A program made the position numbers and the translations under genes. A DNA stretch of 31,941 nucleotides from Lysobacter_F sp035645555 (GTDB lineage Bacteria > Pseudomonadota > Gammaproteobacteria > Xanthomonadales > Xanthomonadaceae): assembly GCA_035645555.1 (NCBI GenBank), contig DASQMI010000053.1, positions 1 through 31,941 of the forward strand, in the 5' to 3' direction. The notes beneath the pieces are model-generated. The model worked only from the letters and a program-made list of their open reading frames with translations. It was not told the DNA's origin and did not search any database. Within the stretch, counting starts at the first letter, position 1, and the number at the start of each line of letters is the position of its first letter. Shown in pieces: positions 29,048 to 31,941 of this stretch.

Positions 29048-30577
29048 TTACTTCGCGAGCTCGTACAGGTACTCGACGTACGACATCACTGCCTCGTCGT
29101 AGCCGGCCACTTTCGGATTGGCGGACTCGATCAGGAAGTACTCGTCGGGCGCGTGCGCGCCGCCGCCGTGACCGAGGCCGAAATGGCCGGACGGCAGGCT
29201 CAGCGGCGGCTCGGTGAACGCGAAGCCGGGATAGGAACCGGCGTTGCGCGGCCAAAGCAGCGGATCGATCCCGCGGCGGCGCAACACGGCGAGCTGCGCC
29301 TGGATCAGCCGCGAGTCGGCACGCGTGCTGGTCGGGTTGTAGCCGCCGGTGACGTTGACCTCGATGTCGCCGAAGCCGCGCTTCTGCAGGTGTGAGCGCA
29401 ACGCCGCCACCGCGGCGTCGCGGGTCATCCCGGGCACCAGGCGCAGGTCGATCTTCGCCGCGGCGCGGTGCGGCAGCACGGTCTTGCCGCCCGGCCCGGT
29501 GTAGCCGCCGACCAGACCCTGGATGTTGACGGTGGGTTGCGAGACCAGCCGCTCGTTGGCCTCGCGCCACGGCAGGTCGTCGATCCAGCGCTTCACGCCC
29601 AGCTGCTGCTTGCTGCGGGCCTCGCTGCGACGTGCGGCGGCGGCCGCGACCATCGCCTTCTCTTCCGCGTTGATCGGGCGCGGCTGCGGATAGCCCTCGA
29701 TGGTGATGGTGTTGCCGTCGTCGGCGACCAGCGTGTCCAGCGCCTTGACCAGATGCCAGGCCGGGCTGTCCACCATCGCCTTCAGCGAGGAATGCACGTC
29801 CTTAGCCGGTCCGCGTCCCCACTTCTCGCCGCTCGCCACCAGCTCGAGCTCGACCACGCCCTTGGCGCCCAGCGATACGGTGACGACGCCCTCGCCGTCC
29901 TGCATCGCCGAGGGCATGAACACGCCGACGGTGTCGCGCAGTGCAGCGGCCACCGTGGGGTGCTGCACCAGTCGGGTGATGTTCGGCGAGCCGATCTCTT
30001 CCTCGCCCTCGGCCACCAACACGAGGTTCACCGGCGGCTTGCGGCCGGCCGCGCGCATGGCATGCAGCGCCGCCAGCAGCGCCGACTGTGGGCCTTTCTG
30101 GTTGACCGCGCCGCGGCCCATCATCACCTTGCCGAGGCCGGGACGATCGACCAGCCTCGCCTCCAGCGGCGGCGAGCTCCACTCGGCCAGATCGAACTGC
30201 TTCACGTCGTACATGAAGTACAGGCCGACGGTCTTCTCGGCGCCCGCGTCCAGACGCGCGAACACGCCCGGCTTGCCGCCGGTGTCGATGATCTCGACGG
30301 TCTGGAAGCCCGCCTCGCGTGCGAGCTTCGCCATGTATTCCGCACCCTCGCGGGAGTTCAGGTTCTCCGCGGCGATCGACGGCAGCGCGATCCATTCCTG
30401 CAGCCGTTTGACCGACGCGTCGTGCTGGCGCGCCACCTCCTTGCGGATCGCGACCAGATCGTCGGCCTCGGCGGCATGCGTGCGGGTCGGCGCGCCGGCG
30501 ACGGCCAGCAATGCGGCCAGGGCGACAGCCCCGGGCGCGAACCGGGTGGAGCGTTTCACGACACGGCGGACACTCAT
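29048..30577 (-). CDS. Exported M20-family peptidase homologue with altered metal site
   Basis: A 509-residue protein with a Sec-type signal (RRVVKRS, hydrophobic ALAALLAVAGA, cleavage near THA-AEA) and the M20 fold: catalytic domain with a lid domain at about 235-380. The glutamate pair is present in AEGEEEIGS (Glu193/194) and the last histidine in GAHAPDE (His475). However, the first ligand, normally HxD, is MYD (Met122, Asp124), and the bridging aspartate of GRGAxDxKG is Asn159. AAGGGAG supports the ATG at 30577. It may be an unusual metallopeptidase or a non-catalytic relative. The hinge histidine is kept (DVHSSL). Confidence 0.85.
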   Translation of the reverse strand: MSVRRVVKRSTRFAPGAVALAALLAVAGAPTRTHAAEADDLVAIRKEVARQHDASVKRLQEWIALPSIAAENLNSREGAEYMAKLAREAGFQTVEIIDTGGKPGVFARLDAGAEKTVGLYFMYDVKQFDLAEWSSPPLEARLVDRPGLGKVMMGRGAVNQKGPQSALLAALHAMRAAGRKPPVNLVLVAEGEEEIGSPNITRLVQHPTVAAALRDTVGVFMPSAMQDGEGVVTVSLGAKGVVELELVASGEKWGRGPAKDVHSSLKAMVDSPAWHLVKALDTLVADDGNTITIEGYPQPRPINAEEKAMVAAAAARRSEARSKQQLGVKRWIDDLPWREANERLVSQPTVNIQGLVGGYTGPGGKTVLPHRAAAKIDLRLVPGMTRDAAVAALRSHLQKRGFGDIEVNVTGGYNPTSTRADSRLIQAQLAVLRRRGIDPLLWPRNAGSYPGFAFTEPPLSLPSGHFGLGHGGGAHAPDEYFLIESANPKVAGYDEAVMSYVEYLYELAK

Positions 30578-30606
30578 GCGGGACTCCCTTGGTGGCAGAC
30601 CCGCCG

Positions 30607-30612
30607 ATCTTA
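30607..30612 (-). promoter_or_regulatory. Weak -10 candidate for the M20 gene
   Basis: TAAGAT on the minus strand (4 of 6 consensus) lies 29 bases upstream of the M20 ATG in GC-rich DNA. No good -35 is paired with it. The rest of the 116-bp gap (30578-30693) is GC-rich with only short repeats. Confidence 0.25.
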
Positions 30613-30693
30613 GGCGAGCCACGCACATGCAGAACGTGCGCGCGTGCAGCTCCGTGCGCGCCGCCGGTCGGACCGCCCGTGGCCGCACGCACC

Positions 30694-31536
30694 TCAGCCG
30701 AGGGTGAGCGGCGCGCCGGTGATGATCTTCTGGCAGAAGATGCCGAACACCACGGTGCCCAGCACCATCACCAGCGTCGCCGCCAGCAGCGCGCCCGACG
30801 CCAACCGGCGCAGGCCGACGCTGGCACCGCCGCGCGCGCGCAGGTAGAGCTGCAGCAGCGCCAGCGGGACCAGGAAGCAGCCGAACTTCCAGAACAGCAG
30901 GAACGGATCGTGCAGGTCCGGCTCGTGGCCTGCTGCCTTGGCGAGCACGACGTAGGCGAACACGCCGACACGCAGGAACCATTGCGCGTTGGATACCAGA
31001 TACAGGCGCATCGCCCACTCGCGGTGGCGACGGAAGTCGCGCGCCCGCGCCGTGGCGGAGGCGATCGCCGCGAAGGCGAGGATCAGCACGCCGATCAGCG
31101 ACGTGGCGATGGAATCCAGCAGCGGCGGACGCTCGCTGCCGCGAAACCAGACCAGATAGAAGCCGGACAGGCTCAGCGCCACGACGGTGGCGAGGAAGAC
31201 CCGCCCGTTCCAACGATGGAAGACCGGGAAGCGTGCGCGCACCCACGGCACCAGCTGCAGCGCACCGCCCAGCGCGATGATCCCCGCACCGAGCGCGTGG
31301 CCGGCGAACGCCGCGTTGCCCCAGCCGTCGCCGGCGATGTAGGTCTGCCGCCCGAACCCGGCCAGCCGGTTCCAGACCTCGAGCTCGCCGGACACCACCG
31401 AGGCGCCGTAGAACGCGGCGATGTAATAGAAGAACGCCCACTGCGCGAGCAGCATCGCCACCAGCCAGACGGCTGCCGTGCGTTGCAGGCCGTCGCGCGC
31501 CGCACGCGCGCGGACCGGGATCGCATCCACCGCCAT
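30694..31536 (-). CDS. DUF2306-like polytopic membrane protein
   Basis: A 280-residue membrane protein with about seven hydrophobic segments (first at about 20-42, last at about 250-272). Conserved-looking positions include GHALGAGIIALGGALQLVPWVRARFPVFHRWNGRVF (GHALGAGIIALGG and FPVFHRWNGRVF), and RDFRRHREWAMRLYLVSNAQWFLRVG (RRHREWAMRLY). Paired histidines in helices recall cytochrome-like heme sites; this is inference. I assign it to DUF2306 from memory. The ATG at 31536 with GGGTGAGG upstream is preferred over an in-frame TTG 7 codons earlier. Function unknown. Confidence 0.72.
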   Translation of the reverse strand: MAVDAIPVRARAARDGLQRTAAVWLVAMLLAQWAFFYYIAAFYGASVVSGELEVWNRLAGFGRQTYIAGDGWGNAAFAGHALGAGIIALGGALQLVPWVRARFPVFHRWNGRVFLATVVALSLSGFYLVWFRGSERPPLLDSIATSLIGVLILAFAAIASATARARDFRRHREWAMRLYLVSNAQWFLRVGVFAYVVLAKAAGHEPDLHDPFLLFWKFGCFLVPLALLQLYLRARGGASVGLRRLASGALLAATLVMVLGTVVFGIFCQKIITGAPLTLG

Positions 31537-31602
31537 CGCCTCACCCTCGATCGGCAAAAAGGGTGGCGACCGTACGACCGGGCTCGAACCGCCACAAGCG
31601 GC

Positions 31603-31628
31603 AAAAAGGAAACAGGCTTTTCCTGTTT
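31603..31628 (-). terminator. Intrinsic terminator of the extensin-like gene
   Basis: In the minus-strand transcript AAACAGG pairs with CCTGTTT (7 bp, 5-base loop) and is followed by CCTTTTTG. It lies 20 bp after the stop of the extensin-like gene and before DUF2306. The stem is AT-richer than most here, but the T-run is good. Confidence 0.68.
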
Positions 31629-31647
31629 GGCAGAACGCTCGCGAGCC

Positions 31648-31941
31648 CTAGCGGCAAAGCCGCCCGTGTCCACGGTCGAAATGAAAATGGTCGGCGTGCG
31701 CGCGGTTGTAGTCCGGGCCGAGCACGACGTCGAACCAGCGGCAGGCGCCGTCGTGCAGCGCATGCAGGAAGCGCGCTTCCGGAGGCACCGTGCGTTCGTC
31801 CGCACCGACGCCGGCCGCGCGCGGGCGCCAGTCACGCACCACGCGCACGCGGCGGCCGTCGGCCAGCACGAAGCCGGCGATGTCAAGCGCGTCGGCGGTG
31901 GCGTGCCTGCTGCGGCGGCGGCCCGCCGCGCCATACACGTT
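31648..31941 (-). CDS. Extensin-like C-terminal domain protein (5' end cut off)
   Basis: The last 97 codons of a protein whose start lies beyond the window. It contains RRSRHATADALDIAGFVLA and CRWFDVVLGPDYNRAHADHFHFD, the conserved ends of the bacterial extensin-like domain. The pattern Ser-x-His-x6-Asp followed by His-x-His (DHFHFD) is that of zinc D,D-peptidases of the LAS/VanY type, so a peptidoglycan role is plausible (inference). It is followed by a terminator on its own strand. Confidence 0.83.
   Translation of the reverse strand, partial: NVYGAAGRRRSRHATADALDIAGFVLADGRRVRVVRDWRPRAAGVGADERTVPPEARFLHALHDGACRWFDVVLGPDYNRAHADHFHFDRGHGRLCR

Noticed and set aside
30578..31441. Single long frame joining the M20 peptidase to sequence upstream
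   Set aside because: The upstream part is out-of-frame DUF2306 sequence; a signal peptide and AAGGGAG mark the true start at 30577.
1..31941. tRNA, rRNA, CRISPR array, insertion sequence, prophage or attachment sites
   Set aside because: Looked for on both strands by eye; no transposase or integrase gene, no regular repeat-spacer array and no convincing cloverleaf was found.

Overview
The window is very GC-rich chromosomal DNA, with codon third positions almost always G or C. It reads as core genome of a gammaproteobacterium in the Xanthomonadales (Lysobacteraceae or Rhodanobacteraceae type). The grounds are the order lolC-lolD-comEC-exbB-exbD-msbA-lpxK, an sdhCDAB cluster followed by sdhE and ygfX, and a small gene resembling the DUF6116 family. 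The assignment comes from gene content and order, not from a marker gene. I see no tRNA, rRNA, CRISPR array, insertion sequence or prophage.

Region 1 (1-12513, all on the minus strand) is a long colinear block. Read in the direction of transcription it starts with a succinate dehydrogenase module: a 57-residue DUF1674/SdhAF4-type assembly factor, sdhC, sdhD, sdhA, sdhB, a MAPEG-family membrane protein, the flavinylation factor sdhE and a YgfX-like membrane protein. It continues into an envelope module: lolC and lolD (lipoprotein release), comEC (DNA uptake channel), exbB/exbD (proton channel), msbA (lipid A flippase) and lpxK (lipid A 4'-kinase, cut by the window edge). Most junctions are overlaps or gaps under 30 bp. 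Longer gaps lie before sdhC (213 bp), sdhB (90 bp) and exbB (54 bp). ygfZ, an Fe-S maintenance protein, is divergent from the SdhAF4 gene with 30 bp between start codons, so FAD and Fe-S maturation genes sit around the complex they probably serve.

Region 2 (13450-19078, minus strand) has a likely catabolic operon: glutaryl-CoA dehydrogenase, a GNAT acetyltransferase, a glutathione S-transferase and a 761-residue protein fusing the alpha and beta E1 parts of a 2-oxoacid dehydrogenase. Upstream of it, beyond a strong intrinsic terminator, is a YcfJ-like glycine-zipper envelope protein. Region 3 (19240-21502) has a small membrane protein and a TatD nuclease on the plus strand, then a DUF72 protein and a DoxX protein on the minus strand.

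Region 4 (21503-31941) is more mixed. A 494-bp intergenic stretch precedes a secreted PNGase A-like protein. Then come a methyltransferase/YkgJ pair, a 70-residue basic protein, a DUF1615 lipoprotein with transglycosylase-like motifs, and an exonuclease III with a histone-like basic tail. These are followed by a divergent LysR/NTF2-like pair, an exported M20 peptidase homologue with altered metal ligands, a DUF2306 membrane protein and the C-terminal part of an extensin-like protein with LAS-peptidase motifs. The observations I rate highest are the SDH maturation cluster, the PNGase A homologue, the DUF1615 motifs, the ExoIII tail and the degenerate M20 site.
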